64,000 bases of DNA from Liolophura sinensis. Taxonomy: Eukaryota; Mollusca; Polyplacophora; Chitonida; Chitonidae. Within the stretch, counting starts at the first letter, position 1; every line of letters begins with the position of its first letter. The notes under the pieces were generated by a model. The model was not told the DNA's origin. It saw only the letters and a list, made by a program, of their open reading frames with translations, and ran no database searches. Made by a program: the position numbers and the translations under genes. The stretch spans positions 29,987,265 through 30,051,264 of the forward strand of contig NC_088303.1 in assembly GCF_032854445.1 (NCBI RefSeq). The letters run 5' to 3'. Positions 11,729-23,715 of this stretch are shown here, piece after piece.

Positions 11729-13500
11729 TGACACTTACTGATGAAAGATATTTTAAAAACGCCTATTCTGCACTGCATTTCAATTAAGATATTTCATACT
11801 CATATATACCCGGGGTCTGTTTATGCTTGGGCGTTCGTGTCAATTTCCAGTGTCCACTAAGTAACATGTCTTTGAAAGAGTGAAACGACCTGTCACGCCA
11901 ATATGCTGGCCGACCCTTTCGCGCAGTTGTTCCAGTAAATAAGCTTCTCGCTTTACGACCGCCTTTCACACCATTATGTCGCCCCATTAAACAGGAGAAA
12001 AAAGGTTTCGATGAAAAACTATAGTTTGAGGCTATATACGGCGACAGAATAGGCGGATTACTTATACTGATTCCGGCTTATCGCTGATCAGCGAAGCGAA
12101 TAAAGAACTTAAATGCCTTACAGTTCTAAGACACATATAGCTAGTGGCATTGTCAAAGACAATATGGTGCCGGTATTAAGCAACAGTTCCGGTTTAGTAG
12201 GTAAGCTCGCCCGTAAGGTGAGATAGTTTGCTCTCAAAAAGCCACCAAAGCGATGTGTCACCTTTCCCATGGCTTACCGTATTGATCGCTCTCAATCCCA
12301 GTTCACGAATTACGTCATTTTCTCACCGTTACCAAATGTGATACTCACCAAAAGGACATTGTTATCACTTCACAAATCGTTACTCCTATAAATTTCTTAC
12401 GACAACTTCGCTTAAATTTTAGGCTGAAACCATTGTGTGACTATTTTACTGCTCTTGTCACACACTAACGTGGCCTGTCAACATTGTGGTACATACATTT
12501 ATACATGATAAAATTAAGTCGGCTTTGGAATGACATGTTCTCTGAAATGGGTATGTACCAGTGTGATGTTTTCACACAGATATGACTTTCTATTTAATGA
12601 TTCAAGGAAGAAAAGACAACTGAACAGACAATGATTCTCTGCTGTTGTCAGATTTGCCCATTTCTTCTCGTACTGTGAGAAGAATGGCTTGAAATAACAT
12701 ACAGAGTTAGATGAGAGTAAACATCTGGAATATTCGACCCGTCGCCATCGGGCTGGTCAAGTTGGGGGTTTCGAGCGGTGGGAAAGTGGCTTATTACAAA
12801 TTCAACGTAATCCATCAACACAGCGCTTTCTTATCTTTCAAGTGGTTTTCTGGTCACCGGGGCAAACAGCCGAAAGGGACTGGGGCTGGCAGCGTTCCTT
12901 AGCCCACCCGCTTGCCCCAGGGGTCGAGCCAGCTACGATCATCAGCAAACGTCTCCAAGAGATCACGGAAAGAAAACAAGTCTTAAGAAGAGTGTTACAT
13001 GAAATCTGTTTGCCGTCCTCGGGCCCGACTCTGGACACGTGTCCACGTGAAACTAGCCTGTGGGGTCGAGGGTAAGGGAGGAAGTGGGAGACGAGACTCA
13101 TTGCACAGAGCGGCGGATGGGTCATTCACAGGCGTCTTGCAACGGTCAATTCCGTCCATATCAATTTGGCGTGTGGCGTCGAGTTTTAAGCACTATCGGT
13201 GTTTTATCCCCTATACTGTGCACAGTCAGTTATTTTCTGACATTTGTATTAAATCTCATTTTAATTTGTGCCCCATTATGTAACAATTTTCATGGTAAAT
13301 AACAATGAATCTGGAGCTCTGTCGTTTTACCACAAGCGACAATGTACCGCAGATTATTCCAAAGCATTCCTTGGTGATACAATAAGCCAGTCTTCTTCAC
13401 TCTCTGCATGAGAACGTACCATGGATGGTATATACGAAACCAAGTGGATGCAATTCAAGTCGTCATTTCCACATGGCCGTCTATGTAGTCCTCACGCCAA
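11729..13500. other. no gene recognised
   Basis: Includes a GC-richer patch at about 12820-13140 with overlapping open frames on both strands. None shows a known domain, and opposite-strand overlap of this kind is expected in GC-rich DNA. Confidence 0.4.
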
Positions 13501-13770
13501 GGATCTGATTTTATATCGCTTATAAACAGTATCAAGCAAAGCCCAAACTTCTTAGAAAATGTTGATCATGCATCTCTAACTTTATCTCTTACCTGCAGCC
13601 TGCAAATTAACAACATATATATGGTAAAACATACAGGAGTTACATTCGTTTCAACTAATAAAACAATCACTAATGCTTTATCTTCATATATCTGTTCGCT
13701 TCAAGTGGCATTTCAAGCATGAGTTTGGGCTTTGCTTGATACTGTTTATCAGCGATATAAAGTCAGATCT
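13501..13770. repeat. inverted repeat with ~50-bp arms (possible MITE)
   Basis: Arm 1 at about 13501-13550 is almost the exact reverse complement of arm 2 at about 13721-13770. Arm 2 contains TTTGGGCTTTGCTTGATACT; the arms differ at only a few positions. The interior is about 170 bp. The transcript would fold into a long hairpin. A terminal-inverted-repeat element or a local inverted duplication are both possible; no clear flanking duplication was seen. Confidence 0.85.
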
Positions 13771-13789
13771 TTTTGGAAGATCTTCATTT

Positions 13790-13990
13790 ATTTGTTTATT
13801 TATAAATTTATTTATTTGACTGGTGTTTCACGTCGCACTCAAGAATATTTCACTTATACGACGGTGGCCAGCATGTACGGCCGGAGAGGAAGCCAGCATG
13901 AGCTGGACTCATAGCGACCGCATTGGTGTGAGGCTCCTGGGTGATTGCGCCATGCTGGCGTGCTAATCCCCTCGGTCACGGATGCTCCAA
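13790..13990 (-). repeat. SINE-A copy, internally deleted
   Basis: Reading the minus strand, the tRNA-like head ends at about 13990 and the ATTT tail at about 13790. GACGGTGGCCAGCATG runs directly into TACGGCCGGAGAGGAAGCC, so the central GC-rich part present in full copies is missing. Confidence 0.7.
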
Positions 13991-14185
13991 TTTATTTATT
14001 TATTTGACTTATACGACGGCGGCCATGATAATGCTATAGGAAACCGTTCGGAGCACGAGGGAAACACAACCCTCCGGATGGTGCGGGTCTTCCCACGTAC
14101 CGCCGGAGAGGAAGGCAACATACATACACATTGATGAGGGGCGCTTTTGTCCTTGCAATGCGATGGCATGCTAACTATCTCGGTA
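13991..14185 (-). repeat. SINE-A copy, diverged
   Basis: A second minus-strand copy lying head-to-tail beside the first: ATTTATTTATTTGA tail, TTATACGACGGCGGCCAT, then GGGTCTTCCCACGTACCG and GGAGAGGAAGGC. The head is badly decayed. It carries TTCCCACG at about 14092-14099, a reverse CSL core. Confidence 0.65.
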
Positions 14186-15864
14186 CAGGGCAAAGAAGTT
14201 TGCAATACGACAATGCGGAAGCGTTCTGAATCAAGAGGTGGTAAAATAAAGATCAGTCAACAAAAAGTGTCAACTAAGAGCCAAGGTTTGGCATTTGGTT
14301 TTTGTTGGATTTGTATAACAGTAAACATTTGGAGACACAATCATTCAAGAATAGTTGCTAACTTTTTACAGTCTGGTAACCTCTTTTACCCGATTTAGGT
14401 AACACTGAGTTTCGTCACAACACGCACAATCAGTCGTCTCTGGTGTTATCAACATAACATAAAGTATCTTTTGTTGTCATCGGGATATGGCTGCCAAATA
14501 AAGCAATTTCATACCAATATTGCAAACAAATGCCTGAACGAAAATCCATGATCAAGTTCAACTGGCCTTGGTATAGTGGTATCTCTTGCAGCCATATATA
14601 CATTACGGTATATTTTAGCCATAAGGTTTGGCAGCCTGAAAATCAATTATAGTCGATGTATAAAAACCAAGAATTGTTTGTTGGAATCTCAGTTTACCTT
14701 TTGTGCACATTCAGTAATGGGAATGTCGAGCAGAATATGTCTGTCTTCCGGGCTACCGTTCTAACACAACTTACACATGAGTGTAAACATACAGACAAAG
14801 TTGACTTAGACCAGATCAGCCTCTTTGTGCGAAGTTGACTTTCTGTTCCTACATTATCATAGTCGCCATAAAGTCTTGAAAATGGTCAGTAAGCCAACAA
14901 AATGAAACCACTCTGAACAATCCTGCATTCAGAATCAAGAAGACTATGACCATGTTGGTAACCGGCTTTATAACCAGATAATACGAGTAAAGAGGTTTGT
15001 ACTCACGACGCGACTTCAGCCACCGAAGACTGTCTCATTGTCAATATTTAATGACATCTCATTTAAAATTTAAAATCAACTTCCGTTTTCACACAGTATT
15101 GTAAACTTGTATTTTCTAAGCGAGTTAGTTAGATCCAGCGCCGGTTGGTGAAGTCACCCTAACAAACAACAAACCCATTAAAAGTTGAGAACTGGATTTT
15201 CGGGAATCAAATCAGCAAAACAAATACAGACGCCATCCTGCTGTACCTAGATTCAGTAAAGTAATACACATTCTGTTATACATATCTGCTTAACCTCAGT
15301 TGTTGCTTTGCCACAATTTTCTTGCATATAGCATGTAATTTATATACGGTACATATGTCTTCGAGGTTGGGCAGGCTGCTACCATATCCAATGGTCACTA
15401 AAGTTCTCGTATCGCATGCTACAGGGCATGCAGATTCGAGTCCAACAGATGGTACATGGTTTGGTTTGTCAGCCCAAATATATTCAGGTATTTAAGTCTG
15501 CGTTAGCACCACAAAAATACACCGTGGTCGAGAGTGCTCTCACCCTCGTCGTCTTTCATGCAGTGTGCTGTAAAACATTGTTTTGCACCAACCCGATATC
15601 TGTCACAGGTGCAAAAGTTCGCCAACAACAGACTCGTTTTCTTTTTGCATTATTTTAATGTGACTGTATCTTATATGTGCTGACAACACAGCATTTTGAG
15701 TAATTCTAGACCAGTGACGTCTACAATATTGCAATTAACATCACTGCATATTATATAAACCTAATTATGCTTAAGCCATGGCGAGAAGGGGCGTGGAATT
15801 TGCTACCTTTTAAGCATTTTCATGAACAGGAAAGAACCCTAACTGGGGTAAATTGATAAGAGGC
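14186..15864. other. no gene recognised
   Basis: Short open frames only, without recognised domains. Confidence 0.45.
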
Positions 15865-15960
15865 CTTATTTCACCGGTTACGTGTGACCATTTGCCAGCT
15901 ATCACACTGTCGTCGCTGACCTGGTTTTACTCTCTATGCTGTACGTCTTTAATTATATCG
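15865..15960 (+). repeat. dispersed repeat family D
   Basis: A block running from TTTCACCGGTTACGTGTGA through TATCACACTGTCGTCGCTGA to CTATGCTGTACGTCTTTAAT. It matches the reverse complement of 55155-55250 over about 90 bp with few differences. Relatives lie at 24165-24245 and 5478-5555. Confidence 0.75.
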
Positions 15961-17645
15961 GATCAGTTTATATTTGAACTACCTCACTAGCTCCGAGCAC
16001 TATATAGCCTACGACAAACTTATTGTGCCACTTTTCGACATACATGTATGTCATATCCAAGAGTTAAGTATAGAGAAGTAAGTAAAAATTTGATTGTTCT
16101 GATGAGAGCAGATATAAGAAAAAACAAAGGAAACCTTAAATTTTTACGTCGTTGTATACATGTATGTAGACGTCAAATCTGATCCAATATATCTCAAGTC
16201 AAAAGTGGGGTAAATGTCGGAGGGAGTGAAACGAGAGCTGCGTCTGATGGCAATTCCTCGCTTTGTTCCGCTATGTTATCGTGCTTAAACTTGATACCTG
16301 TCGATTGTTTGCTTGGAGTCAGACCACAAGACATTCCCTAAACAAACGTTCTTACAATTCTCAAGTACACAGATGCGGTTCCACTTCTTTCTTTGGCAAT
16401 GGGATTTAGTTTCTACCTTTGTCGCAGTACCTGGTAATTCTATCCGCGAAGCGATACGGACTTCTCTTCGACCGGCTGTTCCATTAATAGCGGGGGAAAG
16501 GTGAATTAATGGATATGTGCTTAATGAGATGAGTACGGTGTTAATTATCCAAAAGAGATGTGCACTGACTAAGGTGTGAAATTTCTCTGAATTTTAAAAT
16601 ATCCCCGCTTAGTTGAAGTCACGTGCAGAACTGGAGTATCTCGCATAGATCATCGCTGGAAATATCCGTTAGACATGAATTCTTGCCGTGCTGAATGAAC
16701 TCAAAATCGTTGTTCATATCTGCACCAAGAAAATCCATGCCCGTGTCTTTCAAACATTTTCTCGCACTGACTTGGGTGCTTTTTATGAGTTGTATACTTT
16801 TAGATGTTGCTTCAGATTTAAAGGCAAGGAAAACACTAAAATGATGAAAGACCATTAAAAACTGTCCAAGAAAGTGGTTAGATTCACTTTTTTAGAATTT
16901 TTCCTACAAGTCTGTGACTCACATATAGATGGGATTTAAAAAAATTAAACCAGGCTGTTAAAATGTAGACCTAGTATTTTTCTTTCCTATCCTTTCTGTT
17001 TCTTTTTTTCCACGCATTTTTTTTTTGACAACCTACCCTGAACCGTAGGCCCACACCGTAGTTAGGTCACGTTGCGCATGTGAGGCCAATCAAATATAAA
17101 CCTGAAGTTATAGAGTTCTTATAGGCGAAATTTCACAGTGTTCAGAATCAGCGTTGGTAATATTTTGTAACTTGGCACATGGTTAGAATTTTTAATGTAG
17201 GCATGCCAATGTTAGTTTTTGATGAGAGTTTCAGGTAGCCTGTATTGAGGCACGTTATAATCAAATTCGTTCATGAACACAACGTGCTGCACTTAGCACA
17301 ATTATATGATATATGGAACATATATTTCCTTTCTTTCTTTGATGGAAATCACGGGGGGTTTTCTTGCCACCGTTATTACTCAATGATCCTCATATAAGCT
17401 ATTTTATTTCTTAGCAATGTGCACAAAGTTAAACTTGGGGCAAACAGGTCCTATTTAGTAAGATACCTGTACTGAGTTCTCTCCCTTTGTATACTGATAC
17501 CTTTCACCACACAATTAATGCTGATGTAGTATACGAAACGTGTGCAAAGGCTTTTCGTATAAATCTTCAAAGCGTTAACAATCCGTAGGGTATGTGTTGG
17601 TGACACAGACCATATGTGGCGTTGGATTTGATGAATCTTATATTT
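15961..17645. other. no gene recognised
   Basis: The 78-codon minus-strand frame 16619-16855 has no recognised domain. Poly-T runs are present at 17000-17030. Confidence 0.4.
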
Positions 17646-17805
17646 TCTTTATTTATTTATTTATTTATTTATGTGATAGGTGTTTTACGCCGTGCTCGAG
17701 ACTATTTCCCATAGGCCTACGACGGTGGCCAGCAGTGTGGTGGAAAGGAAACCGGGCAGAGCCAGGGGGAAACCTACAACCATCCGCCTACGACCGGGGA
17801 GGACT
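17646..17805 (-). repeat. SINE-A copy, 5'-truncated
   Basis: A minus-strand copy with tail ATTTATTTATTTATTTATG, then GGTGTTTTACGCCGTGCTCG, a GACGGTGGCCAGCA segment, AAACCGGGCAGAGCC and CATCCGCC. The tRNA-like head is absent. Confidence 0.7.
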
Positions 17806-18374
17806 TATATTTTATAGGTAATTCACTGTCATAATCAAGATTTCAATTTGGCACTCGCTGCTGCCTCGCTTGGCCCTCACGACAGGGAGGCTAGTGCAAG
17901 GAAACAGGACAGCTTGCCCCGGTGTCAATATGATGTGACTGGGTCGTGTCTGGTATCTTCGACATGATAGGCCTACTTCAGTGGCGGCAGTACTTTGTCG
18001 GCATGGACTCGCCCTGCCACAAGAAGACATAATATATATACAGACACCTGATGACTCGTTGTCGTCATGTGACTGAAACATTGTTAAGTACGACCCATAA
18101 ATGCATACCTACATAAAGGCTTACATTGTCATACCATAACACGTTCGGGAAAGAAACGTATAAAATTTATAGGCCCTACTGTATCGGCAGGCCTAGGCAC
18201 AGACGCTTGCCCTTGCAGCATGCATTTCAGCGTTGTTGTGGTTAAATTTAACAGAAAGTCTGTCGTACGATACAGTTTTGTGACTATGGGGAAGGCGTCA
18301 CATAACAAGGACAGGCGCTTGTGGCCCGTGTCGTAACTTGGCGACTTTCAACACGGAGCCGTCGCAGTAAAGTA

Positions 18375-18672
18375 GGTCATCCAGAGCGACACTGCCTAAA
18401 AGCCGGTCTTGTGAGTAGGCCTTGACATACTGTACAAGGTGTGCTAGTAGCCGCGCATCTTCCAGGTTGAGGTTGAAAGCTTAAGCTAAGAGCGGTGTGT
18501 TGCCCATCTCTTCCAAACATAAAAACATATTCAACTCTTTCTTGTAGTGTTAGTTTATTAGCCATAATTAACTCTGAAAGAGAGAAAAAAAATTTACACG
18601 CAGTATTAAATCTGAAACAAAGAAAAAAAAAAAGAAAATCAAGAGGGTGCACGACTTCTGGGACACCCTGTA
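18375..18672 (-). mobile_element. Tc1/mariner-like transposon remnant (5' part)
   Basis: On the minus strand the element begins at about 18670, next to TA at 18671-18672, with CAGGGTGTCCCAGAAGTC, typical of Tc1/mariner-type terminal repeats. After about 100 bp an ATG at 18565 opens MANKLTLQERVEYVFMFGRD. This resembles the N-terminal helix-turn-helix start of mariner-like transposases (LT-x-ER-x-x-x-V, then FG/YG). The frame degrades within about 30 codons, and no catalytic DDE/D region or second terminal repeat was found. Family assignment is by pattern only. Confidence 0.5.
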
Positions 18673-19154
18673 CACCGCTGAATACAGAAAATCAACTGCA
18701 GTCGATCTGTGGTGGACCTGACTGAAGGTCTGTTGCCGTTGTGCTGGCATTGCGAGAACGGATCTCAATAAACCATCAACTCACACCGGCTTTTAGCCCG
18801 TGCCTGTAAGGCCAATCTCTACGGTGTCAGAATATTGAATTTGATTGGAGCTGTGTACTAAGGCTGCAGTCTTTATACGTCCGGGTACGTCGCCTTTTCG
18901 TTTCAAAGACACGGCAAAGACGGTAATTTAGTTCGTTGACAGTTACCTCCCTTGCACTCCAAACTCTACTGCTGAGGAAACTTCATGATTGCTGAAGCTG
19001 AATTTTAAACAGCGTTGGTTCAACAATCTTGTGACAATATCAGAGACAACTATATATATGGTAAAATCAAGGTAAATAATAATAATTTTACATTGTAGTG
19101 CATTTATTTCTTAATTACATATAACACGTTATTTCCAACTGCATGAGTACGTCA

Positions 19155-19227
19155 GCCCGGCTAGCTCAGTCGGTAGAGCACGAGACTCTTAATCTCGGGG
19201 TCGTGGGTTCGAGCCCCACGTTGGGCG
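19155..19227 (+). tRNA. tRNA-Lys (anticodon CUU)
   Basis: A complete 73-nt tRNA. Acceptor strands are GCCCGGC/TTGGGC with discriminator G. The A-box is TAGCTCAGTCGGTAGAGC. The anticodon stem CGAGA/TCTCG encloses CTCTTAA with anticodon CTT at 19188-19190, and the B-box is GGTTCGAGCC. It closely matches the conserved animal tRNA-Lys(CUU). The stem closes with a C-G pair. A long T run begins at 19231, as expected for pol III termination. No intron. Confidence 0.96.
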
Positions 19228-19230
19228 AAA

Positions 19231-19242
19231 TTTTTTTTTTTT
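19231..19242 (+). terminator. pol III terminator of tRNA-Lys
   Basis: Twelve consecutive T residues starting 4 nt after the tRNA 3' end, a strong pol III stop. Confidence 0.85.
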
Positions 19243-19338
19243 CTTTGTATCAATTTTGTTCTTGCTTTTCATAAGCCCTAAGTGTGTTGGCATATGAAAG
19301 ACAAGAACAAAATTGATAAAAAGAAGAACAAAAATTCG

Positions 19339-19411
19339 CGCACAACGTGTGGCTCGAACCCAAGAGACCGGGATTAAGAGTCACGTGCTCTACCGACTGA
19401 GCTAAACATAA
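19339..19411 (-). pseudogene. decayed tRNA-Lys copy, inverted
   Basis: On the minus strand a 73-nt tRNA-Lys(CTT)-like sequence keeps AGCTCAGTCGGTAGAGCAC and ACTCTTAA. The 5' acceptor strand has become TTATGTTT-like, the 3' end is TTGTGCG and the anticodon stem is mismatched (GTGAC/TCCCG), so a functional fold is unlikely. It lies tail-to-tail with the intact gene. The 3' flanks share TTTATCAATTTTGTTCTTG, forming a palindrome around about 19270-19300. Confidence 0.85.
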
Positions 19412-19925
19412 CAACGCGTTCGTCGAGTTTTCGACGGCCAATGGAAATCGTAGAACCACAACTGAATCACCAATGGAAACCACAGATCCACGAATTAACG
19501 GACCATTCGGAAGAACGGAACCACGATATTGACAACAAATCAAAACCACAGAACCAGAACTAAAACACCCAACCATAGCTTCAGAACCACGATTTGCCAT
19601 CCAATGAAAACCACGAAACCACAAATTAGTTCTGGGTCAGTAATTCAGATCACTGGGCTGGAGAAATCGCATGGCGAAAATGAAAGTATACGTTATACGA
19701 AAGAGAAGATCCGATTAATATTTGAGTCTTTTTTTCACGACTGCTATTGTTTGTGAGTATGCAAGCATTCAGACGGTAAATGCATGATCGGTGTGCACCT
19801 TGGGATGTCACTTATACTGACTATAGGCCTGACCCCATTTGTCATATATGGTATGTAAAGCATAGCACATCGTTGTTGTTTACACCCTCGGTGATGGACA
19901 ACACCGGGTGGGTGGGTGAGTGAGT

Positions 19926-20008
19926 GCCTCACGTTGGGCGTGAATTTCTTTTGTCTTTTTATCAATTTTGTTCTTGTCTTTCATATGCCCTAAGTGTTTT
20001 AGCATACC
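19926..20008 (+). repeat. third tRNA-Lys 3'-end and flank copy
   Basis: Starts with CCTCACGTTGGGCG, the tRNA 3' end. It continues with the same downstream flank as the intact gene (TTTTTATCAATTTTGTTCTT, then GCCCTAAGTGTTTTAGCATA). Only the last part of the tRNA is present. Confidence 0.8.
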
Positions 20009-21775
20009 TCATCGTGTTTACAAAGAGTGCAGGACGCCTGATCTTAGACGCGACTCCATGCGTGTCTGACTCGACACATATCTACAGACTTTGTAACAGA
20101 CTATCTCGGTACCGATGTGGTTTTGCGTTCAGCGTACCGGTCGACTCAGTGACGATATTATGTTACTGGGTGAGGGGTCAACTCTTATTTGTTATTGTTC
20201 ATTCTGCTCTCGTGACACTGTCGTCTTAGGCCTATGCAATGTGAAACCAAGTAACCCGGCCTAAACAAGGAAACGAACTGAACATATTTTTGTCATACCG
20301 TACGTGTATATTTACTCTGTACGTCATATGTACTTCACCTGTGACTCGTGTAACCATCACAATTACAAAAACACAAGAACATTATATAAAATAAAAAATA
20401 AATTTATTTCCAAGAAATATAGATAAGAGGAAAACGTCAGGAAAGCTCTGATGATGTGGTTTTCCAGAGTTCGTGCATATAGTAGTATATTATATATATA
20501 TGGACGCTATGAAGGATATGATAGAGTGACGTACAGGAACTGCAGACATACATATTCCCCTCTTGATGGGTTATATGAGTTTTATTAAACAAATACCTAT
20601 GACTGGACACTCAACAGGTCTCTTAAATCGAGTGGTTTACACTTCCGGGCAGTTTTTAGACAACAACAATTTCTTAGTCGAGACTAATGACAATGTGTTC
20701 AGATTTTGCTCGAAATAACTCAATCCGGATTTTTCCCACGTAGTGTGGTTAACTAGAAGTATGGTATCATATCCGCCAGCGCTCTGGATTGTGAAATATT
20801 TAGTTCTCAGCATCACGTAGGCTATTTCATATATAGTTGTAGCTGTCCACAGAGGACAGCATATAGGAGATCATCATGATACAGTAAATTAAACATCCCA
20901 AAGAAGAAAATAAACAAAAACGGAAAAAGTATTATTGCGCATGTATCTCATGTCACATTGAATGGCGATCATGTACATACAATATATATGGCCGCTGTAA
21001 TCGTATTTGACATCTGTTATAATTGAATTTCATGAAGACGTTGAAATTGTGGCAATCTCTGAAAGACATTGTCGTCATATATGACTATAATGCCATGGTA
21101 TACGGCAAACGAATCGGGAAAATAGCATAAACTTAACACCTTTTAATACAGTTGTGATTTTTATATGGTTCTTTGCAGTGCACTTAAATAAATATATATC
21201 TCACTATTTTGGCGAAAATAAAATCCATATTCGCTAATTAAATTAAAGTATCTGTATTTACCAAGAATAGCTAAAAAATTTTTGTAAACCAAAAGATATT
21301 AAACTTGTACCTAATGGTAAAAGGATTCTATAATTTTATAAAGCCATGGACCCGCACATTTAAATTTTACGAGTTTTATTAAACCCCGTATTGCACGTGC
21401 TAAGATGAGATTGGTGTTTTATGCAGGCAATCATTTCAGCTAGGCCTATTCTAAATAATATCAAAACTTCGATTGGATTTGCTCAGACTTATGTTTGTCA
21501 AAAATCTCCGGCAGTGTAGTCTTTGTATAAGCTATAAGTTTGCAAGATTTTGAGTAAAAACAACATAAGTATAGATATAGCAGCAGTTCCTTTCTCGTCT
21601 ACTTTGAAAATAAGTTAAAAATTAGTAGCGATAACAACAGATAACTTCAGAAAATAATAAAAACATTATTTTACATTCTGTATTTGTAACTGGCCTAGTA
21701 CATGTATATACAATCCACTGCATTTTCCAGATGTGATGCTTGGCATCTGCTGTATAAGCCTTCCTCTCGTAAACT
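20009..21775. other. no gene recognised
   Basis: AT-rich. A lone reverse CSL core TTCCCACG lies at 20733-20740. No coding signal. Confidence 0.45.
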
Positions 21776-21960
21776 CCTGGGGCCGCGTGCACGAAGGGAT
21801 CGTAGGCCTAAGCTAATTGTAAATCAGTAAAATCTCGATCATAGTCATAGCTTACGATCAACACCCTCTTGCTACGTAAGCTGCGATAATTGTAACTTAC
21901 AATCAGAAATTACAATCGGGTTGACCCTGTTGTAAATATTTACAATAGCCCCCAAATCAA
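21776..21960 (+). repeat. probable foldback/MITE relic
   Basis: Begins with GGGGCCGCGTGCACGAAG and then alternates CGTAAGCT/TTACGATCA/TTGTAACTTACAATC words that are mutually inverted. This is the composition of short foldback DNA elements seen in many marine invertebrates. Ends are not well defined. Confidence 0.4.
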
Positions 21961-22126
21961 CGTACTCACCTTAGGTAGACTGTTGGTACCCGGTTTGCAA
22001 AGATGTGCAATGTAATTGTCTTACACAGATGTTACGAGAATTTTCTTACATGTTGTTGTTGCTAGCTGCTGAATCATTACGATGTAGAACTCTTTTCAAA
22101 ATGAAGACAAGAAAAGTTATTGGAAG

Positions 22127-22185
22127 TTTATTTATTTGATTGGTATATAATACCATGCTCAAGACTATTTCACGGAGGTCAATAT
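22127..22185 (-). repeat. SINE-A tail fragment
   Basis: TTTATTTATTTGATTGGTAT followed by ACCATGCTCAAGACTATTTC, matching the end of SINE-A in reverse orientation. The rest is missing. Confidence 0.55.
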
Positions 22186-22334
22186 ATGGGGTGCCCGTGG
22201 TAACTTGACCTTCTTGTTGTAAGTTACCCACTTTCCCAATTGTGACGTAGGTCTACAAATATGCACAGGCTACACACACGCCCACAGGAGCGCTGTCCAC
22301 AGACCGCTCATTTTAATCAAGATTCCACAAACAG

Positions 22335-22455
22335 TGAGGGTGCGGGAATCTACAAATTCTCTGACCAAGGATGGTTACGAACCCGTGTATACCTAGTACG
22401 TTCGGGTGATTGAATGACAAGCAAGCACCTTAGCCTCTGGGCCACGGCTCACTCC
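22335..22455 (-). repeat. tRNA-like SINE head relic
   Basis: The minus strand reads GAGCCGTGGCCCAGAGGCTA (A-box-like) and, downstream, GGGTTCGTAACC (B-box-like), at wider spacing than in a tRNA. A derived retroposon head is likely. Confidence 0.4.
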
Positions 22456-23334
22456 CTCATGAAGACCATATACACGCTACACGTGAAATCAGTTATTATA
22501 AGAGAAGCTCTTAAGCAGGACGAATGCGTGGGAATATCGTGTCCTGGTTTTGTTTTCTTATGAATTTATTGAACTAATAAAACCACACATCCTGTTTATT
22601 TTCTACACAATTAATTTACTAACGAAAACGCCACTTCAGCGCTATAGATAAATTGTGACATGCTTCTTATATATGCCTATATGTATGCCTATATGCCTTA
22701 ATTTATTTCATGGGGAAAGAATATAAAAGCCTTCATACACGTTTGTGCATAATAGACAAGAAAATGTTAAAACGCGCATGCAGATGCAGAATAAAGTCAC
22801 GTACACATGCAAGAATAATAAAAGTGCTTTTTCTTAATTCTTTACAAAATGACGAACGTTGTATATCACAAAAGCACACACGCACTTCTGTCATTAAATA
22901 ACGTGCATCATACAAATTTGTTGCTTTATATATAATACTGTCAGGTATTAAATGAATTCTTATTGGCCAGAGTGTCATGCGTTCAAATGGTAAAGCTTTC
23001 AAAATATGCACGCTCGGATAAAGGGACTTATACAAAAAGCATATATATTAGGTGTAAAGTTCATGTATGTAAACAACAAATGGATACAAATATATATTTC
23101 AAAACTGAAAAAATGGTTACTGTTCAAAGCAAAAACTTGAAAATGAATCACAAATGTGAAATTAACATAACGAACTAAGATAAAACGTGTTAAGCATGAC
23201 AATATTTAATACCTGAAGGAGATGGAGATCGATGAAACTGCAGCTAAGCTGGGGGGCTGGAATGGCGTATACTCTCAATTTTCAGAAATACTTGTTGATA
23301 AATGAAACTCTTGTATACTCTTGCACGGCATGAT

Positions 23335-23715
23335 TTGACAAAGTTCATCGGATATTTGTAAAATGTTTCTTCCATCGATAAAACTAAACCCCATGCTGGA
23401 GTTCATACTGTCAGGCGAGGAGCAAACCAGAAATGGTGATGTGAAAAAATTAATCGGTTAATTGTAAAATGTTTTCTAAATCGCTGAAACTGATCACCAT
23501 GCAAGGACTATCGGGCGTGGAGTAAATCACAAATGATGGAGTGACAAAATTCATCAGTTACTTGGAAAATGTTTTCTAAATTGCTGAAGCTGATGACCAC
23601 GTAAGGACTATTGGGTGTGGAATAAACCACAAATGATCATGTGGCAAAGATCACGCATGCTTCACTCAGTAACATGGTAAATGTTTCCTTCACCGCTGAA
23701 ACTAACCACCCAAAA
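23335..23715. repeat. ~100-bp diverged tandem repeat, 4 copies
   Basis: Units begin at about 23335, 23441, 23541 and 23641 with variants of GTGACAAAATTCATC. Each holds GTAAAATGTTTTCTAAATCG, a CTGAAACTGA segment and AAACCACAAATGAT. Copies are clearly diverged, so the array is old. Confidence 0.8.

Noticed and set aside
12838-13302. Cluster of overlapping open frames on both strands
   Set aside because: A GC-rich patch lowers stop frequency. No domain or splice pattern supports any of them.
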